Source of the DNA: Sporothrix humicola | Lineage: Eukaryota; Ascomycota; Sordariomycetes; Ophiostomatales; Ophiostomataceae | Assembly (NCBI GenBank): GCA_021396245.1 | Contig: WNYE01000019.1 | Span: 248,001-312,000, forward strand | Direction of reading: 5' to 3' | Length of the DNA stretch: 64,000 nt | In this document: positions 20,208 through 29,392 of the stretch, piece by piece | How the letters are laid out: each line of letters begins with the position of its first letter | How positions within the stretch are numbered: the first letter of the stretch is position 1 | Translations under genes and position numbers: made by a program | The notes under the pieces: generated by a model | Seen by the model: only the letters and a program-made list of their open reading frames with translations | Told to the model about the DNA's origin: nothing | The model's database searches: none

Positions 20208-21584
20208 ATGCACGACGCCACGAAACCAAAACAACTCTCTTCCGACGACAGCATCCATATAGACAGTGATATCCGTACGTCCAGCGACCCCGCGACCGTA
20301 CCGAGACGACATCATCATTATCCCCGCGACCGGCACTTCCTCTCCTTCCGCACCGTCCTCGGCCTCTCGCTCATCGCCCTGGCCGCCGCTCTCCTCTTCG
20401 TTCGTCGAACTTGGGTTTCCAAGGCCAGCCAGTATCTGCATCTTCCCCAGTCCCGGCTTTTTGCTTCTTTACACACCTCGCACACCGCAGCCATGGCATC
20501 ACACTCCGCCGCCTACGACCAGGAACTGCGGGTGGCCCAGCTCGCTGTCCAGCGTGCTGCTATCCTGACCAAGCGGGTGTTCCACGAAAAGGGCAAGGGC
20601 ACAGTGTCCAAAGACGACAAGTCTCCAGTGACCATTGGCGACTTTGGCGCCCAGGCTCTGATTATTGCAGCCCTAAAGCATCACTTCCCCACCGACGAGA
20701 TTGTCGCCGAAGAGGAGGCCGACAAGCTGCGCACCGACACAGGCCTCCGTGATACCATCTGGGGCTTCGTCCAGAACGCACAGCTCGACGATGCCGAGTC
20801 GGAGAAAGCAATTGGCGGCCCCATCCAGAACGTGGAGTCCATGCTTTACCTGCTCGACCAGGGGAAGAGCAAGGGCGGCAACCGCGGCCGCATCTGGACC
20901 ATCGACCCCATTGACGGCACCAAGGGCTTTTTGCGCGGTGGACAGTACGCCGTCTGCGTTGGTTTGATTGTGGATGGCGACGTCAAGGTCGGCGTGCTGG
21001 GCTGCCCCAACCTGCCCGTCGACGACAGCACCAAGCTCACGGCCGATATCGGCAGCAACCAGACCGACGAGGGCACCAATGTCGGCGTGCTCTTCTCGGC
21101 CGTTCTCGGCCAGGGCGCCACCAGTCGTCCTCTGACTTCGGGCAAACTGGCCGACGGCAATAAAATTCACATGAGCAACCTGGCGAGCGAGGACAGTCTG
21201 CGAGAAGCGTCGTTCTGCGAGAGCGTTGAGGCGGGCCACTCGAACCAGAGCGATTCGGCACAAATCGCAAAGATTTTGGGCATCACCAAGCCTAGCGTGC
21301 GCATGGACTCCCAGGCCAAATACGGCTCCATTGCTCGTGGTGCCGGCGACATCTACTTGCGCCTGCCCGTGTCCGCCACATACCAGGAGAAGATCTGGGA
21401 CCACGCGGCGGGTGACCTCATTGTGCGCGAGGCCGGCGGCCAGGTGACCGACACGCTTGGCAGACGGCTCGACTTTGGGCACGGCCGCACACTGGCTGAG
21501 AACAAGGGCGTCGTTGCCGCTCCGGCTGCGATCCACCCCACCGTGCTGCATGCCGTGCAGACTGTCCTTAAACTCTCATCATAG
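20208..21584 (+). CDS. MET22: 3'(2'),5'-bisphosphate nucleotidase (MET22/HAL2), with N-terminal membrane anchor
   Basis: Single exon. From the first ATG at 20208 the product has 458 residues; a second in-frame ATG at 20493 (MASHSAAYDQ, good Kozak context) gives 363 residues, the usual cytosolic length. The enzyme removes the 3'-phosphate of PAP and PAPS, a by-product of sulphate assimilation, and is the lithium- and sodium-sensitive target behind salt tolerance. It belongs to the inositol-monophosphatase fold: metal ligands in VAEEEAD and in WTIDPIDGTKGFL (Asp233 from the first ATG), then WDHAAGDLIVREAGG near the C-terminus. Residues 1-95 contain a basic stretch (RRHHHYPRDR) and a hydrophobic segment TVLGLSLIALAAALLFV, which looks like a signal anchor. 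Which start is used is not known; both may be. Confidence 0.93.
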   Translation: MHDATKPKQLSSDDSIHIDSDIRTSSDPATVPRRHHHYPRDRHFLSFRTVLGLSLIALAAALLFVRRTWVSKASQYLHLPQSRLFASLHTSHTAAMASHSAAYDQELRVAQLAVQRAAILTKRVFHEKGKGTVSKDDKSPVTIGDFGAQALIIAALKHHFPTDEIVAEEEADKLRTDTGLRDTIWGFVQNAQLDDAESEKAIGGPIQNVESMLYLLDQGKSKGGNRGRIWTIDPIDGTKGFLRGGQYAVCVGLIVDGDVKVGVLGCPNLPVDDSTKLTADIGSNQTDEGTNVGVLFSAVLGQGATSRPLTSGKLADGNKIHMSNLASEDSLREASFCESVEAGHSNQSDSAQIAKILGITKPSVRMDSQAKYGSIARGAGDIYLRLPVSATYQEKIWDHAAGDLIVREAGGQVTDTLGRRLDFGHGRTLAENKGVVAAPAAIHPTVLHAVQTVLKLSS

Positions 21585-21912
21585 TTTGATACGCTCGAGA
21601 CGCAGATGCTGGGGCAAAGACTCATATGCAGGGCCAGGGCGAAACTGAGAGGAGGCCGCAGACGGCGGCACGCCTCCAAACGGAGATTGCTCCTGTGCGG
21701 TCTGGTGCCCGACAAAAATTAAGAACGAAAATGCATGGTCCAGGTTGCTTTATACCTTACAACTTTTGGAAAAGGATGGTCCATGAGTAGTTTACAATGC
21801 AGAAAAACAAAATAGATGAAATATATTACATAAAATGCGCTGTGCTCTCTCCCAAGATGCTTTCCGTGAGCAACACAAGCAAAAGATACACACCTCTCCA
21901 AGCGCGTATCGT
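21585..21912. other. Convergent 3' spacer MET22 / uL6m
   Basis: AT-rich 3' region between convergent genes. No gene seen. Confidence 0.5.
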
Positions 21913-22768
21913 CTATTTGATCTTCTTCGCCTTCAGCTTGATCGTCTCGTCGTTGACAAAGATGCCCTTGCCCTTGTACGGCTCTGGCCGCCGCCACCGG
22001 CGAATACTTGCTGCAAAGCTCATGAGCTCTTCACGGTTGATACCCTCGAGCAGCACACGCGTTGGCTGCGGCACGCTCGCCGAGATGCCCTTGGGGACAC
22101 CCATGTCGACGGTGTGGTTGAATCCCAGCTTGAGAACCACAAACTTCTGGTTCGGATACGTCTCCTTTTCCGGCAGCTCCTCGATTGTGGCACGGTAACC
22201 AATACCGACCAGCCGCAGCACGGCCGTGTGGCCCTCGGACACGCCGATAATGTGCCGGTTGAGGATTGCCCACATAGTTCCCCACATCCGCTTCTGCTCT
22301 GCGAGCGAGCGGTTCTCAATGCCCAGTGTAATGCGCCGTGCCTCCTTGTCGTGGTCGATTTGCATGAATGGCGGCATTGTAAGCGACAGTTTGCCTGTTC
22401 CGAGGTTAGAAGTGGCTCTTATAGTCGCCGGTCCGCCCAGTCCACCCAATTGACTCACCCAATGGCCCCTCCACGTATACTGTCCTCTGTGGGACCTTGA
22501 GGTATGTGGTCATGTCCTTCTTCACTATCGGCTCGCCAACCAGCAGCTCCACGCCAGGCGGGATCGAAATGGGTGTCCGGCCGAGCTTGGAGTTTTGTGT
22601 CGCCGTCGCAGAAAAGGCCCGTGTGCATTGCTGTGCGGGGAAAGCCGTGGCCGTGGCTGGCAGGGCCATGCGCCGTGCTGCCGTCGTTCTCGTTGCCGAA
22701 GCTGCTGCGGCCGCAACCGAGCACTCGGCCGCTCTCGCCAGCGCCTGCCCTCGTCTTGGGGCGAACAT
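21913..22768 (-). CDS. MRPL6: Mitochondrial large-subunit ribosomal protein uL6m
   Basis: Two minus-strand exons, 22768-22459 and 22394-21913, with a 64-bp intron (CTAAC branch site), give 263 residues. The start MFAPRRGQALARAA opens a long Ala/Arg/Thr-rich mitochondrial presequence, ending near AFSATATQNSKLGR. Splicing joins VYVEGPLG to KLSLTMPPF, the conserved bacterial-type L6 junction. The C-terminal L6 signature is present: LRLVGIGYRA, LGFNHTVDMGVPKGI and RRWRRPEPYKGKGI. The protein is a structural part of the mitoribosome near the sarcin-ricin loop. A cytosolic uL6 (RPL9) is also in this window at 61738. It is divergent from KAR5. Confidence 0.95.
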
Positions 22769-23498
22769 TGTGTGTATGTGTCGAGCGGTGGGGTAGGTAT
22801 TGTCGTCGCTCGTATACGAGTCTGTGTGCGGTCCTCGTCGTCTTGTCGCTCTGGTCGATCTCGAGATGCCGTTCGACTGACGAGAAAGAGAAGCTCTCAA
22901 AAAAAATTAGCGGCCAATTGGAACAGCTCTGTAACCCATTTTTTCTGGGTCCCGGTTTTGCGGTAAGGTACACGTGACCACGCGGCCCACCTGGTTTTCG
23001 TGTGGGGATTTCGTCTGGTGCGTGTAATTCATCGCGCTTTCCTCATTCGGAATACAGCATCTTCGTTCTTTCCTTGAGAGTCAACTCAGGTTTGTGTTAA
23101 CAACTCCTGACATTCAGGGGTAAAGCGCGTACTAAGCTAAAACTGCAATCACTTCTTGCGTCGCATCTTGCGATGTCTCCCACGATCAAAAAATGTGCCA
23201 TTTTGGACTTGGACAACAAGCAATGCGTCCAGATTCGCCTACACCAGCAATTCCGACAAAGACGATTTCTTCATAGTCGGCGCAACGCATCTGGCTTGCA
23301 ATTATACAGCAAAATCGGCGTCCTGCGTTTCCTTCTTTTCTTCCGGGCATTTTTCTTTCTCTCTTTCTCTATTTTTCCTCCCTTTTTTAGCTATTGGCCG
23401 CAATCCCAGAGATACTGGCCTTCCAACAAACATAATTAGCAGTACAATCCCAGGCATTCTCACGATACCCACGCACATATCCAACCTGGCTTTATACG
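22769..23498. promoter_or_regulatory. Divergent promoter region uL6m / KAR5
   Basis: About 0.7 kb. A CACGTG element lies at 22971-22976, some 200 bp upstream of uL6m. The right half (23320-23400) has a strong C/T tract, usual before fungal transcription starts. No gene seen. Confidence 0.4.
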
Positions 23499-25205
23499 AT
23501 GCATCCACTCAACCTTTTCAGTGGTTTATTCACCGTATCTTTCCTCTTTCGGTTCATTTCAGCCATTCCATGGGTCGCAAATGAGCAAGCCAGGCTAGGT
23601 ACGTGTCGCTCGAGTATCCTTCTGCAGATCGACAGAGCTATTCTGACCTCAAAACAGATCAAAACGGCCACCTACCTTCCTCAAGTATCAGTCCGTCCGA
23701 CCTCTTACAGTCAGGCGCAAAACGTTCTGCACTCTACCAATTGGCTCTGACTGAGCTTCAAGAACTGGAGGCCGAGCCTCTGTGCCACCGCGTCGCCGCT
23801 CGGCTTCTTGTCAACAACTGCCAGCTGCTCGAGGGAAAAGACGACGCCACCGTCCTGACAGATAGTGGTCGCCGTGCGCGCGACTTTGTGGACTCCTATG
23901 CAGCCAGCCTTGCCATTTGCGACTTGGAGCGGGCCAGCTTCAACATCCCGCCGGCGTGCGAGCCGTTTCGTGAGCCCACCCTGAGCCAGATCCCACTCAG
24001 CGACACGGCGCAGCTGCATGTTCCGGAGACACAGATACGTGCATGCCTAGCCGGTCTGGGCGAGTCACCTTCGGCGTGGAATACATGGGTCAGCTACAGC
24101 CACAAGGCCCTCCGCTTCTGCGAGGCAGCACGGGCAGACCATGAGAAGAGTAAGTACATCGTCCGAGACATGGGGATTACGGTTTTACCCTGCTAATGTT
24201 ATAGCCCAAAACATTCTCGTATTCCAGAAGCTCACGAGGGTCATGGCCAAACTGACCGACGATGTCGAGGCCGAGCTCCAGAAACGCATGGAGACGTGGG
24301 ACACTGCGGCGCAGGACGCTGCAGAACGGCTGGGCCGAATTGTCCCCATGGCGGACTCACTCTGGGAACGGATGACAGACATGGAGGCTCTTCTCCAGAA
24401 TGGCATGGTGCAGTCTGTGGATGAGATGTCAACTGCAACGGGTGAGGGCGCAGAGTCAGCTCGAGCACTACAGCAACTTCTCGGCATTTTGGTCAAGACT
24501 GTGCTGGAGAGCAACTCTGAGCTCGCCTTCGCGCACGAGCTGTCGATTGAAAAGGTGAAAGAGAGAACGGGCAGTAAGATAGAGGTCATCAACGCGGCCA
24601 TGCAAGGAGCTTTTGCCTCTGCGCTCTCGCTACAGAATCAGCTCGTAAGTACAGTTCCATGTCTACCAAACACCGGCAAGTTCACTTCTCTAACAAAGAT
24701 AGGAATACTCTCAGCTCCAAACGGCCGATCTTGCTTCCAGACAGGAAGCCCTCGAAAAGGTAAGCGCTAACACATTCAAAAATATGTGCGGGCTGTGATT
24801 ATTCATTAACAAATCCAGGGCATGGTCCATCTCGAGGGTATGGCGCAAACTTTCTTTTCCAACTTTGATACCCACAGTCGCCTGCTGGTCCAGGCAAATA
24901 ACATGACGGTCGATATGCTGGACACACTCGAGGCCACTGCGGCGGCCACATCGACTATCCAAAATTCATTCTTGCGCAACTATGGTGACTTGGGCGGCTG
25001 GTGGCCGTACATTGTATGTCCCGTCGTCTCTCTCGTCATGGGATCATATGGTCTACCACCGTCTATCTTTCGAAACATTGGTCTCTTTACACTAGGTGAG
25101 ATTGTCGGCGCAACAATATCTTTTCACAACCATCTCGGGACAATGGCGGGCGTTCTCTTTGCATTTACGGGAATGGCAAACAATACAACGGTCACGGCGT
25201 TTTAA
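23499..25205 (+). CDS. KAR5: Nuclear fusion (karyogamy) protein, Kar5/Tht1/GEX1 family
   Basis: Five exons, 23499-23598, 23658-24149, 24205-24644, 24703-24759 and 24819-25205, give 491 residues; introns 55-60 bp, GT-AG, all phases checked. It starts with a signal peptide ([19 protein letters not shown]). The Kar5/Tht1 N-terminal domain follows: [53 protein letters not shown] and a Cys-rich CEPFRE segment. A long helical middle precedes a C-terminal hydrophobic region ([15 protein letters not shown] and [17 protein letters not shown]). Kar5 is an ER/nuclear-envelope membrane protein needed to fuse nuclear envelopes after mating; relatives act in plant and fish nuclear fusion. In a filamentous fungus it should act in the sexual cycle. 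The short last open segment after the membrane region is plausible but the extreme C-terminus is the least sure part. Confidence 0.88.
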
Positions 25206-25942
25206 TGGGCTTACTTATGGGAGGAGTTCTAGAGCTTAGGTACTTTTATATTCTGTTATTTTTCGGGTATTTTAGAGTTGTTTTCATTTCGTCTCGATTT
25301 TTCTTTCATTTTTATTTCTCGGGTTAGTATTCATTTGACCTTTTTTTCCCTTTCTCTCTTTCTTTTAATCATTAATATTTTTCTTCCTTCGGCTTCTCTT
25401 TTGCAATCATTTGTTTTCACAGCAAATAGTATTAACGAGATACATCATAATATATCGGACAGCTATTCTATACAAGAAAATGAAGAACAAAAAGCTTTTT
25501 AAACGAACAAAAGAAGTATTTCGATAATTTTGCACAGGTGAAGGCAATTTCATAATACGATATGAGGTCAGATACTCTGTAAAGTGGTGTGAGACGTGTA
25601 AATGCCATACTTGGCTGCGACGCGCTAATAGGACGCGACTTCCCGCCAATGTCAACAGTGCCTGCCGCCACACTGTAAAGATACAACGAGAGCGGGGACC
25701 TGGCCAGTCGCTCCTTCCCCAGCACTAAAAGTAAGTGAATGTCGACGAACGCGACGAATCTACGGAAATACGACAACATCTAAAGACGAACATTGCTGAA
25801 AGACGAACAACACGCCGGCCCTTTCGACACTGGCTTGGTTTCTGTCGGCACTTTGACGCGTTCACCGTCCGTCTACATCAAACACTGCCCGCCGAATGGC
25901 TACACAACACCTGCCCACGACTAACAACCCAACACGACACAA
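25206..25942. other. Spacer KAR5 / AT-hook protein
   Basis: T-rich then A-rich sequence with no gene. It should hold the KAR5 3' UTR and the promoter of the next gene. Confidence 0.5.
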
Positions 25943-28900
25943 ATGCCGCCAAGACAAGAGCCGCTGTCGTCGTTGAGCACGAACACGATCCAGGAGCGCA
26001 AGCGTGCGACGGCACCGTTTGCGACGGAACCGGCGCGTCGCCCAGCCAAGGACGCGATCGACTCGGACGACGAGCAGCCGAGCAGCAGCGGGCCGCACAG
26101 CACCGGCCCACACAGCAGCAGCTCCCTCTTCCCACCGCTGCCGCTTTACAAGGAAGGATACGAGGATGGGGGCGGCGACTACAATGAGGCAGATGAGCAG
26201 AGCCTAATTCACAGCCAGCTTCAGTCGCAGGTGGGGACGGCCAGCCAGGGACAAAACGAACGACACCAGCAGGGAGGCCGAGAAGACGCAGGAGATGCAG
26301 AAGGCGGAGACGGACCACACATATCACAAACTCAACAGAGCCAGCCGAGTCCGTATCGTTTAGGAAAGCTCTGGGAGTTGATGACTGCAGAAGAGCTCAT
26401 AGGAGCCACCGAGGACGAGGCCGAGGACGAGGACAAGCTCGAGAACGAGAAAATTCCAGAGGAAAGACCAAAGAAACGGCGGCGCAGGACAAAAGCACAA
26501 GTCGCCAAACCCAAAGCGACCGCTGCCACAGGCCGCTCGCGCCGGGGCAAAGCACTGGGCGTGCCAAACGTGCTGGAGCAGATGAAGTCGGCGATGGAAA
26601 AGGCGCAGCAGCCAGAACAGCCAACTGAAGACGTGCAACAGCAGGCGCTGGAAGGGGCACTGGAAGGACAGGAGGTTGAGATCCAGCCAGAGCCTGAATT
26701 GCAACAAGGGGAGATCGCGGAAGAGGAGCTACCCGATACGCCAGTGGAAGAACAACAACAACTGCCACCTGATGGACCGGCAGTGGCGGGCGATGGAGAC
26801 GGTGAAAAGGGAGATTATGAAGAGGAGGAACAGGCCGAAGCAGTGGATCTGACAGCTCAACGAACACCGATGCCAGATTCTCCACCTCAGCAACAAGAAG
26901 CAGCAGCACCTACCCCGTCTCGAGCATCAAGGCGACTCCAAGGGCGCGAGCCAGCCATGGGAGACGACGATGCAGAGAACGAGGCAGAAGACGAGGCAGA
27001 AAACGAGGTAAACGACAACCAGCCCTCAACACAACAAACGGCACGAACAATACAAGAGACTCCACAAGGAACTGGTGACAGCGTCGGCACGAATCCTCAG
27101 CAACAGGCTGGTGCCTCAGATGGCAACGGGGACGATGGTAATGACGCCGATGACGATGTGGTGGTGGTAGACGCATCGGCACAGCAGCTCGAGTCACAAG
27201 ATTCTACGAAACAGCCCGTCAAAGTTGCCCTTTCCATCGACACACTCAACGCCGTGGTCGAGCTCATGAGCAGCGCGGGCTGGACTGGCAAGGCGACGTG
27301 GAAGATGAGCCTCAACTGGCAGTGCATGCAGCCTGGCCAGTTCGGACCGGGGCCGTTTACCGAGCAGGCTAAGGACCTGCTGCGGCATCTGGCCATTCTC
27401 GCCGACAGATACGTGCAGGTGCCGCGGCCCAACAGCCTGCTGCGCAACGAAAACAAAAAGTACGACATGCGGGTCCAGCGGGAGTATTTGCGGGACCACG
27501 AGGCCAGCATGGAAGAGCTGCTCAGAGCCGTCGACGCCACAATCAACATCATTTGCCATGAAGCGCTGCAGCCGATGACGACGTACGCCGTCGACATGAC
27601 CCGCGAGGCAGCGCGTTTCCGCTGGTTGCTGGCGGACGATCTGATTGAGTACGCGATTCCCAAGACGGTGGAACTGCTCGAGTCGGTCTACGCCATGGGC
27701 GGCAGTTTGCCTCTCCGAGAAGTGGGCGTGGCCGCGGTCTACTTGCCCCGTAATACGGTGCAGTTGATCCATGCGACCTGGTACGCAGCACGGCGTGTTA
27801 CTGGGTGGATTGCTCGGCTAGAGAACGCACTTGCCTGGGAGCTCGGCTATAGAGACTACCGCCGCATGGATGGCGACCGAGTGGTAGATGTGGAAGATCC
27901 AAACGTCGGAAACAGCAACAACAACAGCAACTACAATGGCTATGGCGACCCGTATCCACGACGTGCCTGGGATAATCGCCCGACCGCCGAGGCTGCCCGG
28001 AACTCAGAACCAGCTTCGGCTGCAACGAAACGCAAGGACAGGAGCCGTCTCAAGCCGCTTCTTAACAGGCTGGAGGACGAGTTGGGTCTGGCGTGGGTCA
28101 ACCTCGAGCGCAGCCGGATGGCACAGGAAGAGGAAATTCAGGCCGAGAATACAGACGAAGATGGCGATGGTGACGGGGTCGACGCGGACACGGCTGCCGG
28201 TCGACCTTCACAACGGACTCGGCAAACCGGCAAAAACCAACCAAAGCGGAAACGAGGGCGGCCACCAAAGCAGAAGGAACCGCCACGGCGGCAACGGCAA
28301 CGGACCGAATTAGACTCAGAGTCAGAATCAGATTTAGAGCCAGCGCCCGAGTCAACACCAGAGCCAGAAGGGACGCCACTGGAAGTGCGGCGGCAACGTG
28401 CTATTCGGACGAGGATGGCTGATTGGGATAGTGGCAACGACGACGACCAAGATTACGTGCCCAATTCGCACGGCGATGTCGTCGTCGAGCTTGGCCAGCG
28501 CGCCAACGCCCGACGCGCTGAGCATGTCGACCATCCTGAAACTGGCGCCTATGAGCTCCGGGTTGACCGTGTCGGCTCGTCAATGCAGATTCTCTCATCA
28601 CAGCCGCAGTGGCCAACCCACAACAGGTACATCCGAATTAGAGAGGATGGTCGTCTTGATGACGATGACGACGACATTGACAACGCCGCTAACAACATCA
28701 ACAACAACGACGACGACGACTTACTCATGACCACGGCGATCGCTACTGCCGCCGCCGCGCCCGTGTCTCAGCCGAGTCCGCTTGTTGCTAGTGTCGAGCA
28801 AGCAACGCAAGATGTTGTTGAGGCAGTCGAAGTGGAGGAAATCGAGGTGGCGGAGGTTGAAGTCGAGGAGGAAGAGGCTGCGGAGGCAGAGCAGGTGGCC

Positions 28901-29392
28901 GATCTTGCGGCGGATGCCATAGAAGTCGACGCAGATATGCCAGCTGCGACACAGCCCGAAGTTCCGGCCACGCAGGCCGCCGATATCCCGACCCCGGAAC
29001 CGACTCCTACGCCGACACCCACACCCGGCCCTGCTCAGGTAGACGTGCCTGCCACGCAGCCGGACAGTGAGCCAGCCTCTCAACCAGTACCTCAACCGGC
29101 TACTCAGCCGATCCCCACGATAAATACGTCGGCCTCGCCGGCTGCAACTCCAACTATCCCTGCCACGCAGGGCAACTACACTGTCGCCGAACAGAAGTTG
29201 ATTCTGCGGCGCCTCCGGGCACTCAAGGGCAAAGCACAACTGGGTCTTATCAGTCTGGCCGCTGAGCTGGGTCGCGACGTCCTCGATGTGGCCAGACGCA
29301 CCGAGAAGCTCAAGAGCGAGGTTCGGGCACAAGCACTGCAAGCGAACAAGCCGGTGCCAGGATGGGCGCAGGCTGGCTATACGATCCGGTGA
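25943..29392 (+). CDS. Large disordered nuclear protein with AT-hook and SQ/TQ cluster; function unknown
   Basis: Single exon, 1149 residues. I do not recognise a named family. Most of the chain is disordered and rich in Glu, Gln, Pro and Asp. Visible parts: a basic patch KKRRRRTKAQ (~residue 180); a folded, probably helical middle at ~430-645 (LSIDTLNAVVELMSSAGWTG to LAWELGYRDYRRMDG); a classic AT-hook KRGRPPKQK (~770); an acidic stretch; a TQ/SQ-rich segment at ~1000-1075 with repeated PATQ; and a short helical C-terminus (TVAEQKLILRRLRALKG to VARRTEKLKSEVRA) that might be a helix-turn-helix. AT-hooks bind the minor groove of AT-rich DNA and SQ/TQ clusters are typical targets of ATM/ATR kinases, so a chromatin or DNA-damage role is a reasonable guess but only that. 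Confidence 0.8.
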   Translation: MPPRQEPLSSLSTNTIQERKRATAPFATEPARRPAKDAIDSDDEQPSSSGPHSTGPHSSSSLFPPLPLYKEGYEDGGGDYNEADEQSLIHSQLQSQVGTASQGQNERHQQGGREDAGDAEGGDGPHISQTQQSQPSPYRLGKLWELMTAEELIGATEDEAEDEDKLENEKIPEERPKKRRRRTKAQVAKPKATAATGRSRRGKALGVPNVLEQMKSAMEKAQQPEQPTEDVQQQALEGALEGQEVEIQPEPELQQGEIAEEELPDTPVEEQQQLPPDGPAVAGDGDGEKGDYEEEEQAEAVDLTAQRTPMPDSPPQQQEAAAPTPSRASRRLQGREPAMGDDDAENEAEDEAENEVNDNQPSTQQTARTIQETPQGTGDSVGTNPQQQAGASDGNGDDGNDADDDVVVVDASAQQLESQDSTKQPVKVALSIDTLNAVVELMSSAGWTGKATWKMSLNWQCMQPGQFGPGPFTEQAKDLLRHLAILADRYVQVPRPNSLLRNENKKYDMRVQREYLRDHEASMEELLRAVDATINIICHEALQPMTTYAVDMTREAARFRWLLADDLIEYAIPKTVELLESVYAMGGSLPLREVGVAAVYLPRNTVQLIHATWYAARRVTGWIARLENALAWELGYRDYRRMDGDRVVDVEDPNVGNSNNNSNYNGYGDPYPRRAWDNRPTAEAARNSEPASAATKRKDRSRLKPLLNRLEDELGLAWVNLERSRMAQEEEIQAENTDEDGDGDGVDADTAAGRPSQRTRQTGKNQPKRKRGRPPKQKEPPRRQRQRTELDSESESDLEPAPESTPEPEGTPLEVRRQRAIRTRMADWDSGNDDDQDYVPNSHGDVVVELGQRANARRAEHVDHPETGAYELRVDRVGSSMQILSSQPQWPTHNRYIRIREDGRLDDDDDDIDNAANNINNNDDDDLLMTTAIATAAAAPVSQPSPLVASVEQATQDVVEAVEVEEIEVAEVEVEEEEAAEAEQVADLAADAIEVDADMPAATQPEVPATQAADIPTPEPTPTPTPTPGPAQVDVPATQPDSEPASQPVPQPATQPIPTINTSASPAATPTIPATQGNYTVAEQKLILRRLRALKGKAQLGLISLAAELGRDVLDVARRTEKLKSEVRAQALQANKPVPGWAQAGYTIR

